Assembly (NCBI RefSeq): GCF_037042905.1
Contig: NC_087254.1
Coordinates: 22,910,103-22,974,102, forward strand
DNA: 64,000 bases
Reading direction: 5' to 3'
Source of the DNA: Lytechinus pictus
Lineage: Eukaryota > Echinodermata > Echinoidea > Temnopleuroida > Toxopneustidae
Shown here: piece after piece, positions 24,147 through 38,400 of the stretch
Numbering within the stretch: the first letter of the stretch is position 1
How the letters are laid out: each line of letters begins with the position of its first letter
The notes under the pieces: model-generated
Databases searched by the model: none
The model's input: only the letters and a program-made list of their open reading frames with translations
What the model was told of the DNA's origin: nothing
Translations under genes and position numbers: made by a program

Positions 24147-26004
24147 AGGAATGATGGGGTGGAAGGCAGACGGAGAAAGAGATGGAGAGGGGGAGAGCGG
24201 AGGGGAGAGGATATGAAAAGAGGAAGAGGGAGAGAGGAGGAGGGAGAGATAATTATGGGTATAAACTTGAGTCTGCATGATATCAAAGGACTCGATCATG
24301 CGCTGATGCGGATATCATAATCATTGTATCACACGACATTTTATCTATAATAATCATGAACAAATTAGCTTTCCATCATGCATGCATACCGGATTTGTAA
24401 GACTTCTTCCTTATCTTATACAATTCGGAAAATAATTCAAAGATAAGCATATTAGATCGAGATAAGTTTGTTTGGTACTTTTGTAGGATTTCTTAAAGCC
24501 AACTGAACTTGAAGATGCTTAAAGACTTTGGACTCGCTAAGGTCATTCTATTATCTGGTGAGTCACACAAAATGTAGACGGAGTTGACAGATGGATTTCA
24601 ACATTCAACATAGAGAAAACTCAATTTCAAGTATACTTAAATAAACGGTCCTATTCTATTTTGTTTAACTCATATATTTTTTTTACTGAAAATTTTGCCT
24701 TTTGATATAAAAATGCACTTTTGTGATAAAGTTTGATTTAAAACTCAGTAAATACCATTATAAATCACCCCTGCTCATTTTCCTTTCTTTCATTTTCTCC
24801 CTTTTACTCTTTGTCGTGAAAAATTTTAGGGTTCAAGGCCCTCAAACCCCCATCTGTACGCCAATGCTTTCTATTGCATATATGTCACGACATAAACATG
24901 AGGGTCTATATCTCTTTCAATTTACCTGACGTTTCTCTTTTCTTCTTACATTTCCCTTTTCTTTGAACGTGTTGTATGGATCTTATCCAACATGAACATA
25001 GTACTGCAAGGTATACAAGGCTCTTATTGAGGAAAAAAGTATCATAAAACCCCTTGAAGTTGCAAAAGCGAAGCAAGCAAAAATTCTGCATGGTTTGAGG
25101 GGGTGAAGGCTTACACTGATAAAGTTGATTTGAATAAAAATATGATAACTGTATGGGGGAGCCTTGGTGAATTCATCAAAATATGATGCAAGATAAGAAA
25201 GTTATGCCATTTCGAATGTGTTGTCTAATCTCCTAAAACAGCTATGTACAAACTTATACGGTTGATATGCTAATGAGAGAGCCGATGAAGTCTCACAATC
25301 ACTATCTCTTTATATCTCATTGAATTAAATATTTAAGGTAGTATATTTGTCAATGAAGTAGCTCTGGATTGTAAGGTTATGTCACGTGCATATTGAAGAG
25401 GAATTAAACAAAGATATTATTAGATGAAACTTCATTGCTTTGCACTACCCCCTTGTTTTGTTAATAAGATTATTTAAAAATGCAATGTTTAGAAACTATT
25501 GTTACAATGAATATTCTTTTTTTTTTTAAAGATTAAAAAGTGATATTGCTCATCACCTGCATGAAAGGGTGCAGGTGATGCATGTCTCTAAAAGTTCCAT
25601 TCAAATATTTCCATTGTTTTTATGTAATTTATATTTTCTCTCAAAGATACAGACCATCATTATTTTTAATGATCAAATTAACAATGTCTAAGTAAAAAAA
25701 AGCTGATGAGGAAAATGGCAACAGATATACAGAAAATGAATTTATATGTTGACAATAGATGGCGTACTTCCCTAAAATAATTAGGACTTATCCAAATCCA
25801 AATGCGTCACAATAGTTGGTGTCAAGAAGATTACACTTTTTAAATGCAAATAAAAAGAGATACTGAATGCGGCAAATCCTATCACGAAGGCACGTAACAC
25901 GAATACCAAGTTGATTTCAATATGTCTGGACAGGTATGTTTTGGGCAATTTCAATGATTTTAATCAATACTATTACTTGCAAAGTGATGTCGGGGATGCA
26001 ATAC
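24147..26004. other. Intergenic, no gene recognised
   Basis: Purine-rich (GGAGAG)n-like sequence at 24170-24250, then AT-rich unique sequence. No supported exon. Confidence 0.4.
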
Positions 26005-26223
26005 ATTCTAAAAAAGTTTAGCCAATATTGGGTAAAATGGGAACATGCATGTTTGATGGGTAAAAAGATACCAAATATTTTGTAAATTTTACTCAATGTT
26101 ACGTTAAAATTAACCCTTCAAACATGCATTTTGCCCAATTTTTTGGGGAAAATTACCCAGCAAATATGCATATTCCCTTATACCCAATATTGGGTAAATT
26201 TTTACTCTATTTTTTTAGAGTGT
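26005..26223. mobile_element. Inverted-repeat element with TTGGGTAAA motifs, copy 2
   Basis: TTCTAAAAAAGTTTAGCCAA with ATATTGGGTAAA on the left, and TTGGGTAAATTTTTACTC with TTTTTTAGAGTGTA on the right, are inverted. The inner AACATGCATGTTTGA / TCAAACATGCATTTT also pair. Confidence 0.6.
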
Positions 26224-26501
26224 AGGAAGGATGTTGACATTTTGTGCTTTATATAAATCCAAAAGCAACCCAAGGAAGGAAATCATCCCCCCCCCCTTCC
26301 CTACAGCTTATAGCTGCCAACCATGCATCTTGTGCGTAAAACTCATACTGAATAACTATAATTATTTCACAGATTTTGAAATTATGGGGGTTGACCTTCA
26401 AAATATTGCATAATTGTAAACAATTTATGCAAGCTTTATTTTGCACAGGCAGGTGTGGTGCCACAATGGGGGGGGGGGGGGGGGCAGGTGTGATCGAATG
26501 C

Positions 26502-27104
26502 TTAAAGGAGATTGAAACCCTAAGCGAAATTAAGTTGCCTTGTTTGAAAGCAGGAAAAAAACAAAGAATAATAAGATGTACGCAAGTTTGAGTAAAACTG
26601 AACCAGCATTAAGATATTTATGATCATTATGTTTAGATAACTAAATGTATGGAGATCCTCTCATTGCAAACAAGAAATGTGATGTCACGCATTATGAGTG
26701 ACACATACACAACTCTATCCATTGGACACTGAAAATATACCCCAAAGCATCTATCTTTCGCTCATTCTAATAATATGACAAAGAACTCATCCATGATAAT
26801 GTTGTGAAAGCCTCTCTTACATGACATATCTTCTTAAAAAAAGACAAGATAAAAGAGAAAATTGAAGTGAAATGTAAGAAAGTAGGATAATCTAAGTAAG
26901 TTGCAAATGCGAGACATGACTGACACCCACTGATCTTGGCCGCATTGCCAACAAAAATATTTGAGTGATCTAAATATTCAGATGCTCATAACTTTTGAAA
27001 ATTTATAATTCATTCAATCTTCCTCAAACTTCCATTAATCTGTTCCTTTAATTTTTCTCTTTTACATGAATTTAAATCGTTTGAAGGGTGTAATTTTCCT
27101 TTAA
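26502..27104. mobile_element. MITE, TTAAAGGAGAnTGAAACCC family copy 1
   Basis: TTAAAGGAGATTGAAACCCT on the left and GAAGGGTGTAATTTTCCTTTAA on the right are inverted. The interior shares the GAAAATATACCCCAAA block, in opposite orientation, with the copy at 41296. Non-coding. Confidence 0.65.
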
Positions 27105-27500
27105 CAAAAGGAGAATAAGGCTAAATGTAGGGAGAAATGTGTAAAGAACTATGAATAGAAGGTGCTTGGTCGTGATACTCTAGCCTCTCATTTTTTAATT
27201 GAGAAAAAAATATGTCATCTAAAATCATGTTAGGTGCACAATCTCTCAAAATCCCTTGTCTTGCTTGTGCTGCACCTGTCATATAGTACAAAATCATGAA
27301 AACAACTTACCATACAGGCTTGCGTTGCATACACAGTAAAATAAAAATAAAAACATTGTTTAAGCCTGTCAACATCCGTATTAAAGGCCAACTCAACATT
27401 CAACAACATGAAGAAAAAATTCAAGCGGGCAAAATGCTGAATAATGATCAAATTGGTTACAAAATCGATATTATTTTAAAACTCCAATTATTATTTTCTT

Positions 27501-28101
27501 TTAAAGGACAAGTCCACCCCAACAAAAAATTGATTTGAATAAAAAGAGAAAAATCCTACAAGCATAACACTGAAAATTTCATCAAAATCGGATGTATAAT
27601 AAGAAAGTTATGACATAATTAAGTTTCGCTTAATTTCACAAAACAGTTATATGCACATCCTGGGTGGTATGCAAATTGAGGAGACTATGACGTCATCCAC
27701 TCACTATTTCTTTTGAATTTTATTATATGAAATATGAAATATTCTAATTTTTTCCTCATTATCAAGTGATATAACGATTAATTCCTCCCTGAACATGTGG
27801 AATTAGCATTGTTTAATACTATATGGTTCATTCAAGTTGGTCCTTAGTGTCAAATCTATAAAAAAAGAAATATTATATAATTCAAACAATAAAAAACAAA
27901 AGAAATAGTGAGTGATGGCCATCATCGACTGACTCACCTAGTTGTGCATATCACTGTTTTCAGAAAGATAAGCGAGAATTTAAAATGTCATAACTTTCCT
28001 ATTTTACATTCGATTTTGATGAATTTTTCAGCACTACGCTAGTTTGATTTTTCTCTATTTATTCAAGTCAGTATTTTCATGGGGTGGACTTGACCTTTAA
28101 A
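27501..28101. mobile_element. MITE, TTAAAGGACAAGTCCACCCC family copy 2
   Basis: TTAAAGGACAAGTCCACCCC on the left is answered by GGGGTGGACTTGACCTTTAA on the right, giving almost perfect 20-bp ends. The interior has two inverted halves, each with the CATCAAAATCGGATGT-type phrase. Same family as 2313 and 55448. Confidence 0.8.
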
Positions 28102-29366
28102 TCAGATCTCATGCTTAATATAATATCCAATATGTACAATAATTGAGCACGTGATGACGTCACATATTCAACTACTAGTATTTCTTTTTAATCCGTATGA
28201 ATCATAATATATGAAATATGAATTATTTTCATTTCGTTCCCCTGTAGAAATCGTTAATTATTGGTTCCATTGTCTTTTACGAATTGTCATCGTATCATTG
28301 ATTGAGAGATCCTTTATCATCAAATCAAAGAAAATTTAAATAATTGACATAATTATTAAATCATATATTCATAAAAAAGAAAGAGTGAGCGACAGTATTA
28401 ACTCTCTCATTTAGGCCTATATACGTATCATCTATGAAGTGCATAATAATTGTTTTGTGAACTCAAACGAAACTCTGAAATGTCATACTCGTAACTTTCT
28501 TGTACATTTTTGGGGGATAAAATATAATCCCTTTATATATTTAAAGTAAAATACCACTTTTGATTTGTTTTCAATCAGTTAATCTTCAAATTTTGAATAT
28601 TTATAGTGGTAAATTGAAATCAACACATTTATAGTCAAGAAACCGACATCGACCACGCCCTCCTGCCACGCCCCCTGCCACTCCCCCTTAAACTGAGCCC
28701 CAGTCTATAGCCTAAGATTGAGAGAAATCAGTGGCGAACTCATAAAAAATAAAGTTAGAATACGTTTTGAATCAAACTGTGACTTAGAGCTCATTTCTAG
28801 ACTCGTAATATGATATTACGAGTATGTTTGCCAGAAATCACATGACTCTTTTTATCAAAAGAGCACGTCATTAATACGTCATTGATAACTCGGAACCGAA
28901 ATAACTTAAACGTCATCGTATGACACGTAGTTGTTAATTTTAGTCCTATTTCTATATTTTCCCGATTTACAACGAATTGTAAAGCTGCAAATACAAAAAA
29001 AGTTAAAAATTTTCACGTAATGTATTATGATTTAGAGTAAAAATGATATTTTATCCTTGTAAGAATTAAAAATTTAAAAATTTAAGTGGAAACAATTTGA
29101 ATACTAGCTACTGGGGTATAAGTTATCAGACAGAAGACTAATCAGAGTTCCCTGAAAGAATATATTTAATCAGGTGGTTTCAACAAGTGTATTGTAGAGA
29201 GCCTCTGATGCCCCATTTCATTGCAAAGGGAACGAAGACTGTTATAGAGTTTATGAATTTCATCCGGCCCTGTATTGGAACAAAGTGGAGTGAAAGTGTC
29301 GGAGAGTAAAACAGAATTCAATTTGTTTAGACCAGTCTACAAATTACATCAAAATAAATTTGCAAA
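28102..29366. other. Upstream region and probable 5' UTR of His/Pro-rich gene
   Basis: AT-rich decayed repeat at 28100-28560, then unique sequence. The roughly 270 bp before the ATG at 29367 are plausible promoter and leader sequence by position only; no TATA box or initiator is convincing. Confidence 0.35.
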
Positions 29367-29408
29367 ATGGCCCATCATCATCACAGACAAGAAAACCGTG
29401 CACTGCGG
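29367..29408 (+). CDS. First coding exon of the His/Pro-rich gene
   Basis: ATG at 29367 in strong context (AAAATGG), 14 codons, then the consensus donor CGG|GTGAGT. Phase 0 matches the exon at 41092. The donor is followed by AC, the CGGGGC duplication and then a 9.5 kb mobile element. An extra small exon between 38971 and 41091 cannot be excluded. Confidence 0.6.
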
Positions 29409-32400
29409 GTGAGTACCGGGGCGTAGCCTGGAGGCTTCTGGGGAGTAAAAGTCATCTACTCTACGTAGGCTTACTCCCCATTGGCATTGAAGCGTGGTAC
29501 GCTTAGGCATAGTCATGCACATACGGCCACAAAACCTGAAACTTTTGCCCCCGAGATTTCTACTTTTCCTCTTAAAGATCTAGCCCTAAATCATGTACAC
29601 GGGGTTCAACTTCATTGCCGACATTTCTGCGATATCGATTTCATTTTTAAAGAAGAATTGAATTCATTAAAAAAACGAGAATAATGTTATGAAAAGATGG
29701 GAAGAGCTTAGCCTTTTAGTTATGGCCATGTTTACGTCGCCATTTTGATTTCTTTGTCTTCCGCTTGAAATCGCGCGATTTGCGTGCTGTCGCCAAGCGG
29801 AAGACAAAGAAATCAAGATGGCGACGTAAACTTGGCCGTAACTAAGCTCTTCCCATCTTTTCATAATATTTTCTCGTTTTTTTAATGAATTCTTCTTTAA
29901 AAATAAAATCGATTTTGCAGAAATGTCGGCAATGAAGTTGAACCCCGTGTACATGATTGGCCATATTAGCTAATATGCCCAGCCGCCATTAATACCGCTC
30001 ATCTAAGTAAAAAATCCGGGACGGGCGCAAAACGCACACATATGAACACACGGGTACAGTGCTTCGCGAAGCGAAGCACTGTGTGTGTTCATATGTGTGC
30101 GTTTTGCGCCCGTCCCGGATTTTTTTTTGTTGGTAAAGCTTTACGCGGTATATATAAATTTTAATTTCACATTGGCGAGGGAATAGGTGAGCGTGGCGCA
30201 GTGCATAATACGTAGGCATCTAAGCGTTCGTGGTTCGAACCTCAACATGGTTTTTTTTTTTTTTTAGGGGATCGGGGATGTGAAGTATTTCGGTGCTATT
30301 TCTAAAGGTCGACATTCGATCGTTTTTATTGCGTATTTCATGAACTTCAACAACTTTTCTATATTGCTTAAATCCGTATTTTCAGGAAATTTGTCACTCT
30401 ATACTAGCACCTTAATATGCCCAACAACTTTTATATATTTCTTTATTCCGTATTTTCATGAAGCTTGTCACTCTATACTAGCACCTTAATATGCCCAACA
30501 ACTTTTATATATTGCTTTATTCCGTATTTTCATGAAATTTGTCACTCTATACTAGCACCTTAATATGCCCAAAAGAATTTTGAATAAAATTTGCTTTTCC
30601 TACTTTTCTCTTTTCGCTCTATCCCCCCTCAGACATTTCAATCCCCCTGTCCGCTGCTTATATACCCCCAAAAGAAAACCCCTTTTCTCGCCCTCCGGGC
30701 CAACACGAATTATTAGAATCTTGGCTTGTTCATCACTCTATACTAGCACCTTAATATGCCCAACAACTCTTCAATATTGCTTTATTCCGTATTTTCATGA
30801 AGCTTGTCACTCTATACTAGCACCTTAATATGCCCAAAAGAATTTTGAATAAAATTTGCTTTTCCTACTTTTCTCTTTCGCTCTATCCCCCCTCAGACAT
30901 TTCAATCCCCCTGTCCGCTGCTTATATACCCCCAAAAGAAAACCCCTTTTCTCGCCCTCCGGGCCAACACGAATTATTAGAATCTTGGCTTGTTCATCAC
31001 TCTATACTAGCACCTTAATATGCCCAACAACTTTTCAATATTGCTTTATTCCGTATTTTCATGAAGCTTGTCACTCTATACTAGCACCTTAATATGCCCA
31101 ACAACTTTTATATATTGCTTTATTCCGTATTTTCATGAAATTTGTCACTCTATACTAGCACCTTAATATGCCCAAAATAATTTTGAATAAAATATGCCTT
31201 TCCTACTTTTCTCTTTTCGCTCTATCCCCCCTCAGACATTTCAATCCCCCTGTCCGCTGCTTATATACCCCCAAAAGAAAACCCCTTTTCTCGCCCTCCG
31301 GGCCAACACGAATTATTAGAATCTTGGCTTGTTCATCACTCTATACTAGCACCTTAATATGCCCAACAACTCTTCAATATTGCTTTATTCCGTATTTTCA
31401 TGAAGCTTGTCACTCTATACTAGCACCTTAATATGCCCAAAAGAATTTTGAATAAAATTTGCTTTTCCTACTTTTCTCTTTTCGCTCTATCCCCCCTCAG
31501 ACATTTCAATCCCCCTGTCCGCTGCTTATATACCCCCAAAAGAAAACCCCTTTTCTCGCCCTCCGGGCCAACACGAATTATTAGAATCTTGGCTTGTTCA
31601 TCACTCTATACTAGCACCTTAATATGCCCAACAACTTTTCAATATTGCTTTATTCCGTATTTTCATGAAGCTTGTCACTCTATACTAGCACCTTAATATG
31701 CCCAACAACTTTTATATATTGCTTTATTCCGTATTTTCATGAAATTTGTCACTCTGTACTAGCACCTTAATATGCCCAAAAGAATTTTGAATAAAATATG
31801 CCTTTCCTACTTTTCTCTTTTCGCTCTATCCCCCCTCAGACATTTCAATCCCCCTGTCCGCTGCTTATATACCCCCAAAAGAAAACCCCTTTTCTCGCCC
31901 TCCGGGCCAACACGAATTATTAGAATCTTGGCTTGTTCATCACTCTATACTAGCACCTTAATATGCCCAACAACTCTTCAATATTGCTTTATTCCGTATT
32001 TTCATGAAGCTTGTCACTTTATACTAGCACCTTAATATGCCCAAAAGAATTTTGAATAAAATTTGCTTTTCCTACTTTTCTCTTTCGCTCTATCCCCCCT
32101 CAGACATTTCAATCCCCCTGTCCGCTGCTTATATACCCCCAAAAGAAAACCCCTTTTCTCGCCCTCCGGGCCAACACGAATTATTAGAATCTTGGCTTGT
32201 TCATCACTCTATACTAGCACCTTAATATGCCCAACAACTCTTCAATATTGCTTTATTCCGTATTTTCATGAAGCTTGTCACTCTATACTAGCACCTTAAT
32301 ATGCCCAAAAGAATTTTGAATAAAATTTGCTTTTCCTACTTTTCTCTTTCGCTCTATCCCCCCTCAGACATTTCAATCCCCCTGTCCGCTGCTTATATAC

Positions 32401-35400
32401 CCCCAAAAGAAAACCCCTTTTCTCGCCCTCTGGGCCAACACGAATTATTAGAATCTTGGCTTGTTCATCACTCTATACTAGCACCTTAATATGCCCAACA
32501 ACTTTTCAATATTGCTTTATTCCGTATTTTCATGAAGCTCGTCACTCTATACTAGCACCTTAATATGCCCAACAACTTTTATATATTGCTTTATTCCGTA
32601 TTTTCATGAAATTTGTCACTCTATACTAGCACCTTAATATGCCCAAAAGAATTTTGAATAAAATATGCCTTTCCTACTTTTCTCTTTTCGCTCTATCCCC
32701 CCTCAGACATTTCAATCCCCCTGTCCGCTGCTTATATACCCCCAAAAGAAAACTCCTTTTCTCGCCCTCCGGGCCAACACGAATTATTAGAATCTTGGCT
32801 TGTTCATCACTCTATACTAGCACCTTAATATGCCCAACAACTCTTCAATATTGCTTTATTCCGTATTTTCATGAAGCTTGTCACTCTGTACTAGCACCTT
32901 AATATGCCCAAAAGAATTTTGAATAAAATTTGCTTTTCCTACTTTTCTCTTTTCGCTCTATCCCCCCTCAGACATTTCAATCCCCCTGTCCGCTGCTTAT
33001 ATACCCCCAAAAGAAAACCCCTTTTCTCGCCCTCCGGGCCAACACGAATTATTAGAATCTTGGCTTGTTCATCACTCTATACTAGCACCTTAATATTAGA
33101 ATCTTGGCTTGTTCATCACTCTATACTAGCACCTTAATATGCCCAACAACTCTTCAATATTGCTTTATTCCGTATTTTCATGAAGCTTGTCACTTTATAC
33201 TAGCACCTTAATATGCCCAAAAGAATTTTGAATAAAATTTGCTTTTCCTACTTTTCTCTTTCGCTCTATCCCCCTCAGACATTTCAATCCCCCTGTCCGC
33301 TGCTTATATACCCCCAAAAGAAAACCCCTTTTCTCGCCCTCTGGGCCAACACGAATTATTAGAATCTTGGCTTGTTCATCACTCTATACTAGCACCTTAA
33401 TATGCCCAACAACTTTTCAATATTGCTTTATTCCGTATTTTCATGAAGCTCGTCACTCTATACTAGCACCTTAATATGCCCAACAACTTTTATATATTGC
33501 TTTATTCCGTATTTTCATGAAATTTGTCACTCTATACTAGCACCTTAATATGCCCAAAAGAATTTTGAATAAAATATGCCTTTCCTACTTTTCTCTTTTC
33601 GCTCTATCCCCCCTCAGACATTTCAATCCCCCTGTCCGCTGCTTATATACCCCCAAAAGAAAACCCCTTTTCTCGCCCTCCGGGCCAACACGAATTATGA
33701 GAATCTTGGCTTGTTCATCACTCTATACTAGCACCTTAATATGCCCAACAACTCTTCAATATTGCTTTATTCCGTATTTTCATGAAGCTTGTCACTTTAT
33801 ACCAGCACCTTAATATGCCAACATTTCTGTATTGCTTTATTCTGTATATTTTTTATGCAGTCACTCTATACTGCATCAAATTAATACGGACTAAAGCAAT
33901 AGAGAATTAAGAATCTTGGCTCGATCATCACTTAGTACTTTATGCCCACAAACTTTTCTTTATTCCGTATTTTGGTAAAGCTTGTCACTCTTTATTAGCA
34001 CCTTAATAATTATGCCCCCCCCCCCAAAAAAAAAAAATATATATATTATTGCGTTTCAACTTTACTATATCGGTTTTTACGTATTTTGTTGAAGTTTTTA
34101 TACTAACACCCTAATATGCCTCCCATTTTTGTTGCCTTACTTTTCCTTCGCTCTACCCCCGCCCAGCCAGACATTTCAAACCCAGAACACCACTTTTCCC
34201 GCCCTCCGGTCAATAGTAATTATTAGAATCTCGGTTGATTCGTCCCTATGCTCACCAAGTTTTCCGTTTTCTCTATAAGCTTTATCCCGTATTTAGTGAA
34301 GTTTGTCACTATACTAACACCTTAATCAATTTGCCCATCAAAAAATTCAAATTGCGTTTTAACATATGTTTTTCCTTTATTCCGTATTTGTAGCTAATCA
34401 CCTTTGGAATATACATCTGTACCATTAAAAGTTCGTCTTGCTCTTTCTTGAGGAAAATAAAAGTAAGCTAACATTGACAAAATCCATTTATGATAGAGTG
34501 ACGATGGAAGAGTAGAAAAGATACGCAAAAATGTTGGACATAATAAAATGCCCTATATAGAGTTTAACAATTACGGAATAAAGCAATATTGCGAAGGAGG
34601 AAAATTAAGAAACAACATAAAAATACAGCATAAAGTGAAAGTTCATGAATAAATAAAATCATGAACAGATGAAAAAAAAGAAAAAAAACCCACAGAGACA
34701 CGTAATAAAGCAATATACACCATAAAGAATGAAGACTATAAACAAACGTAACAAATTTATTTATTTATTTAAATATCTTTATACAGGATAACAAGCTCAG
34801 ATTCACTGTTTTTAAACATGGTCCTGTTAAAATGGAATAACAATATATACAAAAAGATAAAAGTGTAACTTAGGTTCTATACAAATAGTGAATGAATTCG
34901 ATATCAATAACATTAAAATCAGAATCATCACTAGTAAAACAATTGTATAAAAATAACATATTCAATTTTTGAGGAATCAATGAAATGAGAACATTTCTCT
35001 CTTGCTTTATTCCATATTTCAAGAAATTTGGGACTGCATGTATACTAGCAACTTAATATGCCCAACTTTTCTATATTGCTTTATTCCGTATATTTATGAA
35101 GTTTGTCACTCTATACTAGCACCTTAATATACCCACAGAATATTAAATTGTGTTCAACATTTTCTATATCGCTTTATTCCGTATTTTGATAAGTTTGTTA
35201 CTGTCTTTATACCAGCACCTTAATATGCCAACATTTCTGTATTGCTTTATTTTATTTTTTTTATGCAGTCACTCTATACTGCATCAAATTGATACGGACT
35301 AAAGCAATAGAGAATTAGGAATCTTGGCTCGATCATCACTAAGTACTTTATGCCCACAAACTTTTCTTTATCACTTTATTCCGTATTTTGGTGAAGCTTA

Positions 35401-38400
35401 ATTGTCACTCTTTATTAGCACCTAAATAATTATGCCCCCCCCCAAAAAAAAAAAAAAAAAAAATCTATTATTGCGTTTCAACTTTACTATATCGGTTTTT
35501 ACGTATTTTGTTGAAGATTTTATACTAACACCCGAATATGCCTCCCATTTTTGTTGCCTTATATACTTTTCCTTCGCTCTACCCCCCGCCCAGCCAGACA
35601 TTTCAAACCAAGAACACCACTTTTCCCGCCCTCCGGTCAATAGTAATTATTAGAATCTCGGTTGATTCGTCGCTATGCTCACCAAGTTTTCTCTATAAGC
35701 TTTATCCCGTATTTAGTGAAGTTTGTCACTATACTAGCACCTTAATCAATTTGCCCATCAAAAAAATCAAATTGCGTTTTAACATGTGTTTTTCCTTTAT
35801 TCCGTATATTTGCAGCTAATCACCTTTGAAATATACATCTGTACCATTAAAAGTTCGTCTTGCTCTTTCTTGAGGAAAATAAAAATAAGCTAACATTGAC
35901 AAAATCCATTTATGATAGGGTGACGATGGATCGGAAGAGTAGAAAAGATACGCAAAAATGTTGGACATAATAAAATGCCCTATATAGAGTTTAACAATTA
36001 CGGAATAAAGCAATATTGCGAAGGAGGAAAATTGAGAAACAACATAAAAATACAGCATAAAGTGAAAGTTCATGAATAAATAAAATCATGAACAGATGAA
36101 AAAAAGAAAAAAAAAGACACAGAGACACGTAATAAAGCAATATACACCATAAAGAATGAAGACTATAAACAAATATAACAAATTTATTTATTTATTTAAA
36201 TATCTTTATACAGGATAACAAGCTCAGATTCACTGTTTTTAAACATGGTCCTGTTAAAATGAAATAACAATATATACAAAATATAAAAGTGTAACTTAGG
36301 TTCTATATACAAATAGTGAATGAATTCGATATCAATAACATTAAAATCAGAATCATCACTAGTAAAACAATTGTATAAAAATAACATATTCAATTTTTGA
36401 GGAATCAATTAAATGAGAACATTTCTCTCTTGCTTTATTCCGTATATTTATGAAGTTTGTCACTCTATATACTAGCACCTTAATATACCCACAGAAAATT
36501 AAATTGTGTTCAAAATTTTCTATATCGCTTTATTCCGTATTTTGATAAGTTTGTCACTTTATACCAGCACCTTAATATGCCAACATTTCTGTATTGCTTT
36601 ATTCTGTATATTTTTTATGCAGTCACTCTATACTGCATCAAATTGATACGGACTAAAGCAATAGAGAATTAAGAATCTTGGCTCGATCATTCATTAGTAC
36701 TTTATGCCCACAAACTTTTCTTTATTACTTTATTCCGTGTTTTGGTGAAGCTTAATTGTCACTCTTTATTAGCACCTAAATAATTATGCCCCCCTCCCCC
36801 CCCAAAAAAAAAAAATCTATTATTGCGTTTCAACTTTACTATATCGGTTTTTACGTATTTTGTTGAAGATTTTATACTCTCACCCGAATATGCCTCCCAT
36901 TTTTGTTGCCTTATATACTTTTCCTTCGCTCTACCCCCCGCCCAGACAGACATTTCAAACCCAGAACACCACTTTTCCCGCCCTCCGGTCAATAGTAATT
37001 ATTAGAATCTCGGTTGATTCGTCCCTATGCTCACCAAGTTTTCCGTTTTCTCTATAAGCTTTATCCCGTATTTAGTGAAGTTTGTCACTATACTAACACC
37101 TTAATCAATTTGCCCATCAAAAAAATCAAATTGCGTTTTAACATATGTTTTTCCTTTATTCCGTATTTGTAGCTAATCACCTTTGGAATATACATCTGTA
37201 TCATTAATAGTCCGTCTTGCTCTTTCTTGAGGAAAATAAAAATAAGCTAACATTGACAAAATCCATTTATGATAGGGTGACGATGGAAGAGTAGAAAAGA
37301 TACGCAAAAATGTTGGACATAATAAAATGCCCTATATAGAGTTTAACAATTACGGAATAAAGCAATAACGCGAAGGAGGAAAATTGAGAAACAACATAAA
37401 AATACAGCATAAAGTGAAAGTTCATGAATATATAAAATCATGCATAAAAGTTTATGCATTATGTGCGAGATGCGGCAAGACACATCTTGATGTCAGTGGG
37501 GCACGATTGACATGATGGAGGGCGCAACTTTTCGCAGAGGATTAGAGTGAGGATTAGAGTGAAGAAAGAAAGGTTTAATGAGAGAGATGATTGATGAGCT
37601 TGCCGGGCGAAAAAAAAATGAGGAAATTTGTTGACTTGGAATATTTTGGCGGAAGGAGTGAAGGAGGTTAAAATTCAATATAACGGGGCATTTATATATA
37701 ACCAAGAAGGATAACGCAAAAGTGAGTATATGAAATTATTTACAATTTCTTGTGCATACTTTTTTTTTCAATTTTGCCGTGCCTACCAAAATGCCACATT
37801 TATTTGAAAATATCCGAGAAGATCGTATATTGGCGGACCGATAGCGACATGATGTTTGCTGTAGAGGGGATTACTTGGGAGTTTAGAATGAAAAAAGGAA
37901 GCTATATATATGTATGTTAAAATAAAGTTTTAGGCCTACACGCCGACTACGAACATCAAGTGCAAACTAGTTGCGTGAGTTTTTTGTTCCATGTTTAGGC
38001 CCCCTGTTGCCTAAACAGAGAAAAGTTCCGGGTGTTATTTCAGGTGACTCAATATACTCAATAGTAAACGCACATCGTGTTAAATACATAGCGATAATAT
38101 AAACGAAGTGAAAAAAATAACAAAATCCTGTTTGGAATTATTGGTACCATTATCTATAGCCCCTGGATCCTTAAATATATATATTTTCTAATTAATTAAA
38201 TCACTGATCGTTGATTCCCTGGCCTGCTAACTGCCGCCGGGGAAACCTCCGTACGACTTGAGCGCTAAACCAGTTTCGGCTGTCAGCTCATCTCATGTGG
38301 CGTGCTGACTACGATGCTGGACTGCAGATCAAAAGGTTCGAGTTCGATTCCCATCAAGGACAGAAAAAATAAGGTTAGTAAAACAGTGTTATGTAATATA

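Noticed and set aside
30188..30250. Functional tRNA gene
   Set aside because: A and B boxes are present but the acceptor and T stems do not pair; better read as a tRNA-derived repeat.
30565..33813. Eleven near-identical 60-90-codon open frames, plus strand
   Set aside because: They are the same stretch of the tandem array read repeatedly, with no splice context and no domain; the open frame is a by-product of the repeat.
30360..33835. CRISPR-like regular repeat spacing
   Set aside because: Units are 265-338 bp with no short unique spacers, and the genome is eukaryotic; this is a satellite-like array in a transposon.
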